The position numbers and the translations under genes were made by a program. A stretch of DNA of 64,000 nt from Welwitschia mirabilis (lineage: Eukaryota > Gnetophyta > Gnetopsida > Welwitschiales), in the NCBI GenBank assembly GCA_051453625.1, contig JBOZIK010000001.1, forward strand, positions 121,557,947-121,621,946, in the 5' to 3' direction. Positions 35,301 through 45,226 of this stretch are shown here, piece by piece. The notes beneath the pieces were generated by a model. The model had not been told where the DNA came from and searched no databases. It saw only the letters and a list, made by a program, of their open reading frames with translations. Numbering within the stretch: the stretch's first letter is position 1; each line of letters opens with the position of its first letter.

Positions 35301-36396
35301 TTTACAACAACATTAGAGAAATAATCTTAAATGATTTTAGATGTAAAAGTGGCAACTAAAAAGAATGTAATTTCAACTTGTGATTATTATGAAGACAACT
35401 ATCATGTAACTAAGAAATATCCTTTATTGCTAACTTATAAAGAGAAAATTTATGAAGAGGTGTGTTAATTGAATAAAAAGTCTTCAAAATTTAAAGATTA
35501 AAATAAAAATCAAAACCAATTTCAACCTAAAATAAATGAACAACCTAACTTTTAATCTTTTGAGAGGAAATTTAAAAACTTTCAAACAAATCATCCAAAA
35601 TTCCAATCATTTAAAAATAGATTTTAGAATGCAAACTTTTAATTAAATAATTCTTACTTCCAAGTAAGTATCTTAAATTATTAAGCAAGTATATCAAATT
35701 CTCAAAATCAAAATGATCCACTTAGAAATTTCATTGATGAACTAAGAAAATCTCAAGAGACGACAAACTTAAACATTAAAAATCCAGTACATGTTTTTTA
35801 ACAAACTATGATTGCAAATTAAAGACCACAAGGATTACTTACAATATAACCTTTATCAAACCCTAATAAAGTAAGAAAAGATTATAAGTTTATAACAAGA
35901 AGTGGAAATAAGATAGCACCTCTTATTCATAAGGCTTTAATTTCTAAAAATGATAAGAAAAATGAAGAAGATATTAAAATCTCAGAAAATCATAGCTTTT
36001 CTTCTCCTTTAAATGATAAGCTTAATAAATTTTTTTTTCTTAGGATAAAGGAAAGAAACCTATTACCTCTTGGCTTAATAGATTAAATACCAATCCTACC
36101 TTTGATGATCATCTTAAAGCCTTAACATAAGAGGTGAGCATAAATTTATTCTTTTGAAAACTTTTGAAAGAAAATCTTAAATATTCTAAGTTATGAAAAA
36201 TCCTAATTAGAAGGAAATAAAAATGAACCATACCTACTAAAGCCTTCCTACCCTAGTTTATAACTAACTTAGTTTTGCGAAAAAACTCAAAAATCTAAGG
36301 ATCCTGAGACAATAATAGTTAGTATTACTTTAGAAAGAAATAAAAAAATTAAGAAAGCCTTAATTAATATAGGAGCAAGTGTTATTCTTATGAAAA
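35301..36396 (+). pseudogene. Athila gag C-terminus, zinc region and protease start
   Basis: At about 35376-35460 'CDYYEDNYHVTKKYP' is a decayed zinc-knuckle-like block (Athila: C..CG..H....CP). After a long Asn/Lys-rich stretch, the block near 36340-36396 reads 'KKALINIGASVILM', equivalent to the Athila protease 'ALCDLGAS.NLMP', with the catalytic Asp replaced by Asn. The frame then changes identity into LINE endonuclease. Confidence 0.7.
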
Positions 36397-38965
36397 AGGA
36401 GGCAAATTTAATTAATAGTAGCAAGAACCACATCACAATCTTCCTTAAGGAAGAAGGTAGGACTATAAAAAATATCTATAGTCTTCAAAATAATTAAGAT
36501 AAAACCTCTATCTTAGAGAAATTATAGTAGATGGTGATAGATAAATTTAAATGGATTATTATGGAAGATTTCAACTAATGTCTACATCGTTGGGAAAAAT
36601 TAGGAGATGATAATTGGAATTCTAAAGGAGCTTAAATTCTTAAAGATTTTTTAGCATAGAATACTCTTATAGATTTCCATATCATTGGATGCAAATACAC
36701 CTGGTCTAAGGTCTAATAGAAGAATAGATAATAATATTATCATGTATATAATTAACAAAATCCTTAATTGGAAGGATTTAGTCAAACTTTCAATTGAAGT
36801 ATGTGGTCTAAATAGGATAGATTTAGATCATTGTCTAATCAGACTTAAAGTGGAGGTGAAAAAATATCATTTCACATGGAACAATACTAGATTAACTGGA
36901 AACCAGAACATTGATAGAAAAATATGAGCTTAGTATGACAGAACACAACCCTTAACTTTACTTTACAGAGGCCTTAATACCTTAAAATCCCATATAAAGG
37001 ATTGAATAAGGAAAGATAAAGAAGGTTTAATTCCAAAGTAGATCTTGAGTAAGAAATCCAAAGAATCTAAGATAAGTGAAAGAAGGGAGAAAACCAAGAT
37101 AGATTCCCTAACAGGAAATATCAATGCCTATTGGAAACTAAGAAATACATGCTAATGAAAAACATTATTGGAGAGAATGTTCAAGGCTAAAATGGATTAG
37201 AGAGGGGGATAAGCATACCAGGCCTTTCTTTTAGCAAGCTAATTAACATAAATTAGATAATAAGATCAGAAAGCTTACCATTAAAGGCCATATAACTGAA
37301 AATGAATAAGACATGACTAACGAAATGTAAGTCCATGTTATGATAATTTGAAAATGAGATGATATCATCCCTATCCTCATTCTAGATAATAAGAGAATTT
37401 CCAATGAAAACAACTTCCAACTTATTAAATCCCTAAGTAAAGATGAAGTCCTATCAGCTATGAGATCTATGAAGAATAATAGAGCTCTCAGACCAGATGG
37501 GTATCAATTAAAATTTTTAAATCTCACTTTTTCATATTGAGGAATAATCTTTAGGACATCATGTAGAATGTTTTTTACAATAAGTAGATTCCTAGAGAAA
37601 TGAATAGAACTAGGGTGGTCCTTATTCCTAAAAGAGGGATGGTGATAAACCAAAAGATTTTAGACCTTTAAGTATCTATAATGTTCTTTATAGAATCTTC
37701 ATAAAAGTTATAGTTAGTGGAATTACCCCCGTACTGACCAAGATCATTTCAGAGAATTAAGCTAGCTTCATCTAATCTAGGTATATTTAGGACCAAATTA
37801 TCTTTACTTATGAGATCATTCATTCTATTTAAAACATAAATTTCTTATTCTTATTACTAAACTAGATATTTATAAAGCTTATGATTCAGTTAGTTAACAA
37901 GCATTAAGAAGTATCCTTAAGAAAACTAGTTTTCATTAAGACGCCATTAATCTTTGGCTAGAGATGCAAGCTTTAGCTAAATTTAGTGTGGAGGTTAATA
38001 ACCAATAGAATTAAGATAAGAGAATTCCCTATCTCTATATCTTTTCATTTTTATAATAAATGTTTTACAGGTATTTGTAAAGAGTAATGGAGTTATAGGA
38101 ATCATAATTAAAGGTCAAACTTTCATTGATAATCACTATGTAGATGATACTATCATTATAACTAAGGCTTCATTCTAGCAAGAAAGAGCTATCAAGAATT
38201 TCATGAACTTTTTTGTAGTATCTATAGGTCTCCATACCAACTAGAATAAGTAAAAAATCCATATCTTAAATAGAAATAATATCAAAGGGGGAAAAATCAC
38301 TAGAATCCTGAACACTAAACTGGGATACTTGTAGGATATTTACCTAGGAATTCCCCTTCAGAGTTGACATAAGACCCTCACTTGGAACCACATCCTTAAG
38401 TCCATTTAAAGAAGATGCAACTCTTAGCAGAATAATTTTCTCTCATTTAAAGCAAATATTATTCTTGTAAATTTGTACCTAATCTCTTACTTCTAATATA
38501 TAGCTTCTGTTATCGCCCTCTTGAAGAATATCCTTTAAAAAATTAATAGGATCTTGAAGGAATTAATATGGTCTAGAGGCAAAAACCAAAATTGAATTCA
38601 CCTTTATAAATAAGAACAATATCTTGTCCAAGGAAATCAGGAGAATGAGAAATTTAGATACCAGAGGGCTGCATTTTCACTGGAGCACACTAGATCTTGA
38701 AAAAAGTAAATGAGGGAGGATAACCTTGGAGTAATATGATCAATCATGAATACACAAATTGGAGCATTGCCCAGGGAGAATCCTGCTTGAGAAAACATAT
38801 TATTAGAGCTTAAAAACACCTGTTAGACTTAAAAATTTTTCATGAAAACTTATCCAAATAGATCCTTCTAAAAAAAATATGGGAAAGATGACTCCTTCAA
38901 GAAATAATGGAAGTGCCAAATTCCATGTAATAGTCAAACTTCTATAGTTGAAAATAGTTAAACTT
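36387..38965 (+). pseudogene. 5'-truncated LINE ORF2 (endonuclease and RT)
   Basis: Begins mid-endonuclease with 'ANLINSSKNHITIF', closely matching the same block in the LINE at 45220-51015. It continues through 'MEDFN*CLHR' (normally GDFNE), 'IGCKYTWSK', and a start of RT 'MKNNRALRPDGYQLKF' (KAPGPDGF). It then reads 'VVLIPKRG', 'FRPLSIYNVLYRIF' and the catalytic box DNHYVDDTIII at 38127-38160. Many stops. The 3' third and tail are missing: at about 38966 the sequence changes to a doubled PBS/LTR block. It copies itself by target-primed reverse transcription; this copy is dead. Confidence 0.88.
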
Positions 38966-39041
38966 GATGCTTTGATACCAAAATGTAACATCCTAGTGTT
39001 CACACCTTAAAACTTCATATAGCTCTATTACCAAAATGTAA
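38966..39041 (-). repeat. Two tandem PBS/LTR-junction copies (reverse strand)
   Basis: On the minus strand, 'TTACATTTTGGTAATAGAGC' (about 39040) and 'TTACATTTTGGTATCAAAGC' (about 38987) lie 52 bp apart. Each is an LTR end followed by an initiator-Met-type PBS. The same ~54 bp arrangement occurs in the LTRs at 51876-52059 and 54938-55103. Confidence 0.75.
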
Positions 39042-39497
39042 TGTTTGAGTAGTAGGTTATCCCATGCAAAGGGTGAAAGGGGGGTATATAAACTTAGTTC
39101 TAAGAGAATAAATATTTAAGTCATTCCCTAGATTATAAAATTTAAAATTCATAACCTCAAGATTAATATAATGATTAGTTATTATCCTAGTACAATAAGA
39201 GCAAATATTAATAGTAATAAATTAAATTTAAAATTTCATACATAGACTTAGAACTTAGCTAAATAAGTTGGTAAATTATTAAGATGATTCAAATACATGT
39301 AGAGGATGGCTTCTTAAAATTTTTATATGTATGTATGAATGATATGGATCATATTAGAAATGATAATTTTAATTTTATGAGAGGAAAATAAGCTCATAAG
39401 ACTTTTAGTAAGCATTAGGATTATATTAATTCAGAAATTGTACATTTTTTTATAATATGTATGTGATTGAATAAATGATCCAAATACTAAAAGTCCT

Positions 39498-39565
39498 TTG
39501 AAAAAGTGGGAGTTGAACCTATGACTTCCTACTTTCTATCTTAATATTGTTTACTTTACCAACTA
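39498..39565 (-). mobile_element. tRNA-like SINE head or tRNA pseudogene
   Basis: The minus strand shows TAGTTGGTAAAG (A-box and D-loop-like) followed about 40 bp later by GGTTCAACTCC (B box). The acceptor stem does not close, so it is not a working tRNA gene. Confidence 0.5.
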
Positions 39566-40578
39566 GGATAATCTAATATCTAAGAAGAGAAGACACCACA
39601 AATACTAAGATTAATAAGGCTTGACTGGTATTCCATATAAAATAAGGTCTTTATGCAAAGGAGGTACATCATGTAAAGATGGAATAGAGCTTGAGAGAAG
39701 TGTAGGTACAAGGAGATTCTGACTAGTGATGGAGCGATGATGTTTACAAACAGTGAAAGGCAGGGAGAAGGCTCAAAGGAAAATAGCACAAACAGAGAGG
39801 TAGTACAAGTTTAAACAATATAGCATAGATTTAAATAACATCATGCAAGAAGAAATACCAACAACATAAGAAGAAACTCTAATGACATTCTATAAACTAG
39901 AGGATAATATGCAGTGTTAAGAAGAGTCTAATAGACTGCAGAGCATAGCAAAGCAAGGCTAGTAGTAGTGGGAGGCTATTGAATGCAGTCTAAAAGGTGT
40001 TTGATTACAAGGAGAACATAAAGAATTTCTAATGATCTATGCAATTAGGCTTCCAATCTATCACTCTGCTATCAATCTGTGCAGTTAATTTTCCATACAA
40101 TCAACTTGTAAGAGGCTATTGGGCATTCTAAATCAGTTACCAGCATTACCTATTTAGCATAGTACTATATGATAAAATTTCATACTTTCATTTAATGCTG
40201 ACTCCATAAGATTAACAAAATGTAAATAGAAGAAGAGAAACAAAGTAATAGAAGGGGCTATAAAGGCATTTCACAGTGTAGAAGTAAAGGAAAAATGGAT
40301 GCAATTATATTAATAAATAATATTAAAGTGAGCAAAACAAATTGCTACTATGTGTACACCAAAAGTAGGAAGGGGTTTAAATGGTAAGGATTGAGGTCGA
40401 GCAAAAGCAGCAGACTACAAGTTCCGATACCTATAAATCATCTAAGGATTCAATGAAGAAGAAGATGCATTCTAGTATCAGCCTTGCATCACTATTCTCT
40501 CTTTAGTAACCAATCGCATGCTTCACTCATAAGCTTAGGCTCTACCGTGGATAGCACGATTTCTCTTCCTTGATCTTG

Positions 40579-40601
40579 TATATATATATATATATATATA
40601 T
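40579..40601. repeat. (TA)n microsatellite
   Basis: About 11 TA units. Confidence 0.95.
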
Positions 40602-41240
40602 TTATATTCTTTAAACTTAGTTTTAATTCAAGATATGGTGGCTACAGCCAGCCTTTTCCTAGGTATCATTAAGGCATAGGTGACCATTTTCCAACATAGT
40701 AGTTCTAAGTGCTCAGTAATGCTCTATTCCTCTTTTGACTGGGTATGGATTCAAATTCCATGGTAAGGTTAAATTATAAGAAGGTATGTTGGAATGTTGG
40801 CATATTGCATAAGTAAAAACACTATGCGAAAGAAGACAAGTACCCCATAAAAAGTGAAACACCATGCGAAGGAAGGAAAGGACATCAATAGGGGACTTGG
40901 AGCATTGAAATAAAGTTGTTGTAATAATCTAAGCACTACATAAAAATAGAAATTACACAAAGGAGGACAAGCATTGTATCTAAAAAGGGAAGGAGCACTA
41001 TAGGAGAGGAGAAGCAATACATGAGAGGAATATCACCAGTAAAGAATAGAAGTTACAAAATTTAATACTTCATATTAAGGCAAGGAATTTTATTGTGTTA
41101 TTGGTCTAATTTCCTAAGAGTATTAGTAGTGGTTTGTATTTCTTATACTTAAGAACTGAAATGATAGTACCATAGTGAGGTACTACAGATGATTTACTGA
41201 TGGAGGAGGGCACATTATAACATTTGGTACATAATGTCTA

Positions 41241-41340
41241 NNNNNNNNNNNNNNNNNNNNNNNNNNNNNNNNNNNNNNNNNNNNNNNNNNNNNNNNNNNN
41301 NNNNNNNNNNNNNNNNNNNNNNNNNNNNNNNNNNNNNNNN
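41241..41340. other. Assembly gap, exactly 100 N
   Basis: Fixed-size gap. The sequence to the right opens directly inside copia RNase H. Confidence 0.99.
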
Positions 41341-41680
41341 TCTAAAGCATATAGAGAGGTAAAATGGCTAAGAAAATTATTAGAAGTAGTGAACCTAAAA
41401 TAGAATAAGAAAACAAAACTCTTCATTAATAATCAATTAGTAATTTGCATAGTAAAAGATCTAGCACACCATGATAAAATAATACACCTTTGTGTTGGGG
41501 TCTACAAAATTAGGGAACTTATATAAAATGAAATTCTTGCATTAGTATACTATTCAACTATAAAATAAACTACCAATATTGTTAAAAAAATTACTTGATC
41601 AAGCAAAGTTCTAGTATTTTCAATCTAAGATTAGATTGACAATGAGTTAAGTCAAACTCATTTATTTATTGTATGTCATA
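41341..41680 (+). pseudogene. Copia RNase H C-terminal end, adjacent to right LTR
   Basis: Reads 'SKAYREVKWLRKLLEVVNLK', then 'LAHHDKIIHL' and 'YYSTIK*TTNIVKK', the canonical end of copia pol (E..WL..LL, H.+TKHI, ST..Q.ADI.TK). The first 165 bp match 28560-28720 at roughly 78%, so they are two diverged copies of one family. This one has the true C-terminus and the right position for the 3' LTR at 42000. Confidence 0.82.
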
Positions 41681-41988
41681 GATTTCATTTGAATTATGTG
41701 TCTTTGATTAGAGTTACACCTATACTTAGTATTGTGAGATGTGTAGTACAAGTATGGCCTAGTACTATGGGATGTGTAGTACAAGTTTTAGCCTAATATT
41801 ATGCTATGTTAATGCACATAATAAGCTTATCTACCACAAGATGTATAGTAGTAAATTAACTACTACTTTCATGAAGTAGTTCTTTTCATGTGGTAACTCC
41901 TTTCTAGAAGTTTTATTAGAGGTCGCATTCCTAAGGTTTTTTCCTAGGTACTTTAATTTTTCCTTGGAAAAGAGTGTATTTCCATTTT
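41681..41988 (+). other. Outer copia 3' untranslated region with ~33 bp direct repeat
   Basis: Two adjacent copies of a unit with core 'atgtgtagtacaagt' (41727-41759 and 41760-41793) and a decayed third. Otherwise featureless. Confidence 0.6.
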
Positions 41989-41999
41989 AAAGTGGAAAT
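41989..41999 (+). promoter_or_regulatory. Polypurine tract of outer copia
   Basis: AAAGTGGAAAT directly before the LTR. The usual copia form is AAGTGGGAGAT. Confidence 0.75.
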
Positions 42000-42170
42000 T
42001 ACTAAGACTTGTACACACTGTGATCCCATACCTATGAATTTTTAAAAGCCCTAGTGATATGCTTGCCTATATAAGTAAGTTGTTTGCTTAAATAATCATA
42101 AGAGGAAAAATAAAATTTATCTTTTGAAAATCTTATGTTCTCCATTCTTGAGTTCTCTTATTTTCTATCA
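42000..42170 (+). repeat. 3' LTR of outer copia element (171 bp)
   Basis: Starts TACTAAGACTTGTACAC (TG decayed to TA) and ends TTTTCTATCA. Partner of 1093-1292. Followed at once by the GGTTT target duplication and LINE coding sequence. Confidence 0.87.
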
Positions 42171-43030
42171 GGTTTTCCTATGATGTTTTTTAAAGAGAAA
42201 TAGGATTTATTAGATTATGATTATCTTAATATTGTAAGGAAGACCATGCTTCCAAGTTTACTTAAACATCATATTAACAAAGAACTTATTGATCTTTTAC
42301 TTAAATTTGGTAATCCTATTTTAATTGGTAATTGATAATCTATTATTTTATTAAATATTAATTATAAAATTTGTACAACATGCTTAGCTTATAGGCTTAA
42401 CAAAATTCTTCTAGATATTATCATAGAGTACCAAATAAGTTTTACTTTAGATAGATATATCATTTTACACATTGTAGTAACTAAGGAAGAACTTTAGTGA
42501 ATAATTAATTATAATCAAAATCTGGCCTTTATTAAGCTTAATTATGCTAAAGCATATGATAAAATTAAATGGAATTAATTATAACAAAAATATGACCTTT
42601 ATATATATATTCTTTAACATGTACAGAAAATTTAGTTTTAGGTCTTGATTTCTTCATATGGTGTGGTACCTCTTTATCAATGTAAATGACTATCTAGCTA
42701 CTTCTCATGGTATGAATTCTTTCTTCTTATTTATTACCATTTTAAATAAGGTTGTCCTTTAGCTTCTTATATTTTTATCATTGCTACTAATTTTATTTAT
42801 TAAGCTCTTCAACATAAAATATAACAAGGATTGGTAAGGAAAATTTCATTAGAAGAAATGATGTAATAATTATTAAATTTACATTTTAATGATGATTTTT
42901 TACATAGTGGCAAATGATCAACACCCTATTACTCATCTTTTAACTCATATTTAATAATATTGTCATTTCTTAGGAAGTAAAATTAATTGGAAAAAATATT
43001 CACTTTATGTAATAAGTGATAATATGAAAA
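42171..43030 (+). pseudogene. LINE ORF2, RT portion (continuation of 1-1092)
   Basis: The frame opens with GFPMMFFKEK, the exact continuation of the 'DGFP..FF' block cut at 1092. It then reads 'LLNINYKICTTCLAYRLNKI' (normally LLNVDYKIIAKALANRLK), 'EYQISFTLDRYI' (DQSGFIKGR.I) and 'LHFNDDFL' near 42880-42905 (normally FADD; the Ala is now Asn, both Asp kept). Stops abound. It fades out near 43030. Confidence 0.85.
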
Positions 43031-43548
43031 GGATGCACATTACTAAAGAACTTTACTCCTATGAAATAGATATATATTGTATAATGAAGACATTCACTCT
43101 TATAGGAAAGGTATACATTATACAAGAAGAAGACCTTCGTATCAAATATAGCTTTGTTTTTTCAACTAAAAAAAGAAAAAGAGGAAGAAAACATATCATA
43201 TGACGAAGATAGACATTCTATATGATAATAATATCCACATTACATTTACACTATGAGGATATGACACTTTGTAGAATACTTCAATTTTAAAGGGAAAGAT
43301 ACATAGTGGATGGATTGAATGCTTTCATAGCATTATGATTTATTATGGGGATGATATATGTCTCTTCTAACATTACTCATGAAATATAGAAAACTAGCAT
43401 GGAAGTGCACTAATTATACTAGTTTTGAAAAATTGAAACTTATGTAAGAGTTACTTTTCATAAATAATAATCAAATAATATATAGAGACATAGATATGCA
43501 TATCTTTATAAGTATAGTTGAGATAGAAGTAGACATCTCTAATACCAT
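43031..43548. other. Unassigned sequence between LINE and LTR A, with short repeats
   Basis: A ~55 bp theme ('tat..attatA.aagaagacattc') recurs loosely three to four times. It resembles the purine-rich repeats at 40820-41030. No gene seen. Confidence 0.4.
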
Positions 43549-45219
43549 TATCATGTTTATATTTTTAAAGGTATAAATATTTAGCCCAAATAGTTGCATA
43601 AAAACTAAATAAAAATAAGTTTTATTTAGTGGGATCTGCTAAGCTGATTTAATTACAAGATTCTTTGTATATTACCATATTATTATTTGAAAAGTAATTC
43701 TTTACTTTATTAGTTAAAATTATTGTGCTACATTTATTATTTTAAATGCTTTCTTTCATGTAATTACTATAATTAATAATATTATTTTTGTATCTTTTCT
43801 TATTTATTTAATGATATTATTTTAATGGATAAATTAGTGGCTACACAAATATTATTTTATTTCTTTTATAAGACTTAAGATTTATATTTAAAATGAATTG
43901 ACAAATGTGGTTTTACTTTATTAAGTGTTTTGTTCTATGCCTAATTATTTATCTCGCAATTATTATTTTATTTGTTTCTCTTATGTAATGATTGTAATTA
44001 ATGCCTTGGTTTTATTCATTTAATTTCTAATTCTAGAAAATGCCAATGAGTTATGAATTTTTAATTATTGTAATGAATAAAAATCCTTAATGGCTGTCTT
44101 TATTTTATTCTTCTTTATTTCTAATAAATGACAAAGAATCTCTTAAATTGTAACTTCTATGATGTTTATGGAATATATTATTATAGGCGCTAATGATCTC
44201 ATTTATTATTTATTATTTATGGCAATCATATTTATTATTCTTTATTCTTAATAGCCAAGTGTATAGTGAGGGAGTGAAGTGGAATTGAAACTGTCTTCTA
44301 AAGATAGTAGTAGGTTGTGTGACTCTTGAAATTCAAGATTTATTTATGAAGATCTATCTTATAGTTTTGAAAGCTTGAGGAGTAGCATTATTGAAGCTTG
44401 AAAAGACTAACTTTGCCATTTAGTTATGGCGCTAAGAATTTCTTGCATATTTTAAATGGTTTAATGGATATTTCTTATTATCTTATTTGATTTTATAAGC
44501 CTCTTCTAATTCATGTAATATCTTGGGCTATGAACCAAATTTTATACCTATTTAATAAGATGGGAAAAAAAACTAGCTAGGTAACCAAATTATGTGTCTT
44601 TAGGAAATGGACCAGCTAAAGAGCCTCATTAGCCATGGAAGTGAATCATTAGAGTAAATAGAATGATCAAAGTATCTTTATAATCAATCTAGTTATGCAT
44701 GATAGGATGTCTATATAGCTTTAGAGGGTTTATCCCATATAAAGAGTTCCTATTTGCCATAGGAATAAACCTCTAGATAAATGAAAATGTTTGACACCCT
44801 TCTTGCAAGAGAAATCTCAGGTTATTGAAATTTGGAATGCTATTTTATATTATAGATATCTAAATTAATTATTAATAAATGAATCCCAAAGTATTATTTC
44901 CTGTATTGGCATATTATCATTTTAAATGTATCTCATGGATATTGTCTTATTCTCATGTCTTGGATATATTGTTTGGATTTGATCATCTTTCTTTTCATCC
45001 TTTATTACTTGATCATACTAGAAATAGTGACAATTTCATGATTCTCATATCATATTATTTTGTAGGTTTGAATGCTAGTATAGATTTTGGTCATTAATAA
45101 AGAAAACTTGCTACTATTATCTTAAGTTATATTTATTTTATGCATTATATATTTGTAGTTTGTATTAAGACTAGATTTGTTAAGCATCTCTTATGTTTTA
45201 ATTTGTAAAGCTATATTAC
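43549..45219 (+). repeat. LTR A, left part
   Basis: Aligns with 52348-54080 of LTR B. The first bases are decayed (TATCATG against TGTCACATC). It breaks at 45219, where a LINE is inserted, and resumes at 51033. Small frames in it are LTR sequence. Confidence 0.85.
45203..45219. repeat. LINE target-site duplication, left copy
   Basis: TTGTAAAGCTATATTAC here corresponds to TTTTGAAGTTGTATTAC at 51016-51032 (13 of 17 match). LTR B carries the uninterrupted site near 54075-54092. Confidence 0.75.
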
Positions 45220-45226
45220 TTTTTTT

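Larger units (their letters stand above)
32568..36396 (+). mobile_element. Athila-type gypsy element, 5' portion only
   Basis: 5' LTR (32568-33830), PBS (33834), leader, gag (34600-35250), zinc-binding remnant and protease (to 36396). It stops inside the protease where a LINE begins. No RT or 3' LTR of this copy is found to the right before 41240. The LTR belongs to the same family as the inverted LTR arms at 55798-57569. Confidence 0.78.
39042..41240. other. LTR-like and unclassified repeat DNA
   Basis: Follows the doubled PBS, so at least its left part should be LTR of a reverse-strand element, but no far end is identifiable. It contains a tRNA-like block (39498-39565), a (TA)n tract (40579-40601) and a purine-rich set of short repeats, 'atgcgaa(a/g)gaag' and variants, at about 40820-41030. 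Short frames here read through low-complexity sequence and are not supported as genes. Confidence 0.4.
1093..42170 (+). mobile_element. Outer Ty1/copia element with short LTRs, containing later nested insertions
   Basis: The span is bounded by matching short LTRs (1093-1292 and 42000-42170), a PBS after the left one, a purine tract before the right one, and a 5 bp target duplication inside a LINE ORF. About 41 kb separates the ends because a gypsy element (3109-23689) and further elements have landed inside. Its leader is 1307-3103 plus 23695-24690. The copia gag-pol at 24691-28740 lies in the right place and orientation to be its own. However, a second RNase H end at 41341-41680 also precedes the right LTR, so assignment of the coding part is uncertain. 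Confidence 0.8.

Noticed and set aside
39493-39570. Functional tRNA gene
   Set aside because: Only A and B box-like blocks remain. The acceptor stem does not close and no clear anticodon arm can be drawn.
44879-45097. Short frame in LTR A with an open equivalent in LTR B (near 53745)
   Set aside because: Both lie in homologous LTR positions, the start contexts differ, and openness over ~45 codons is expected in such DNA. No sign of protein-level constraint.
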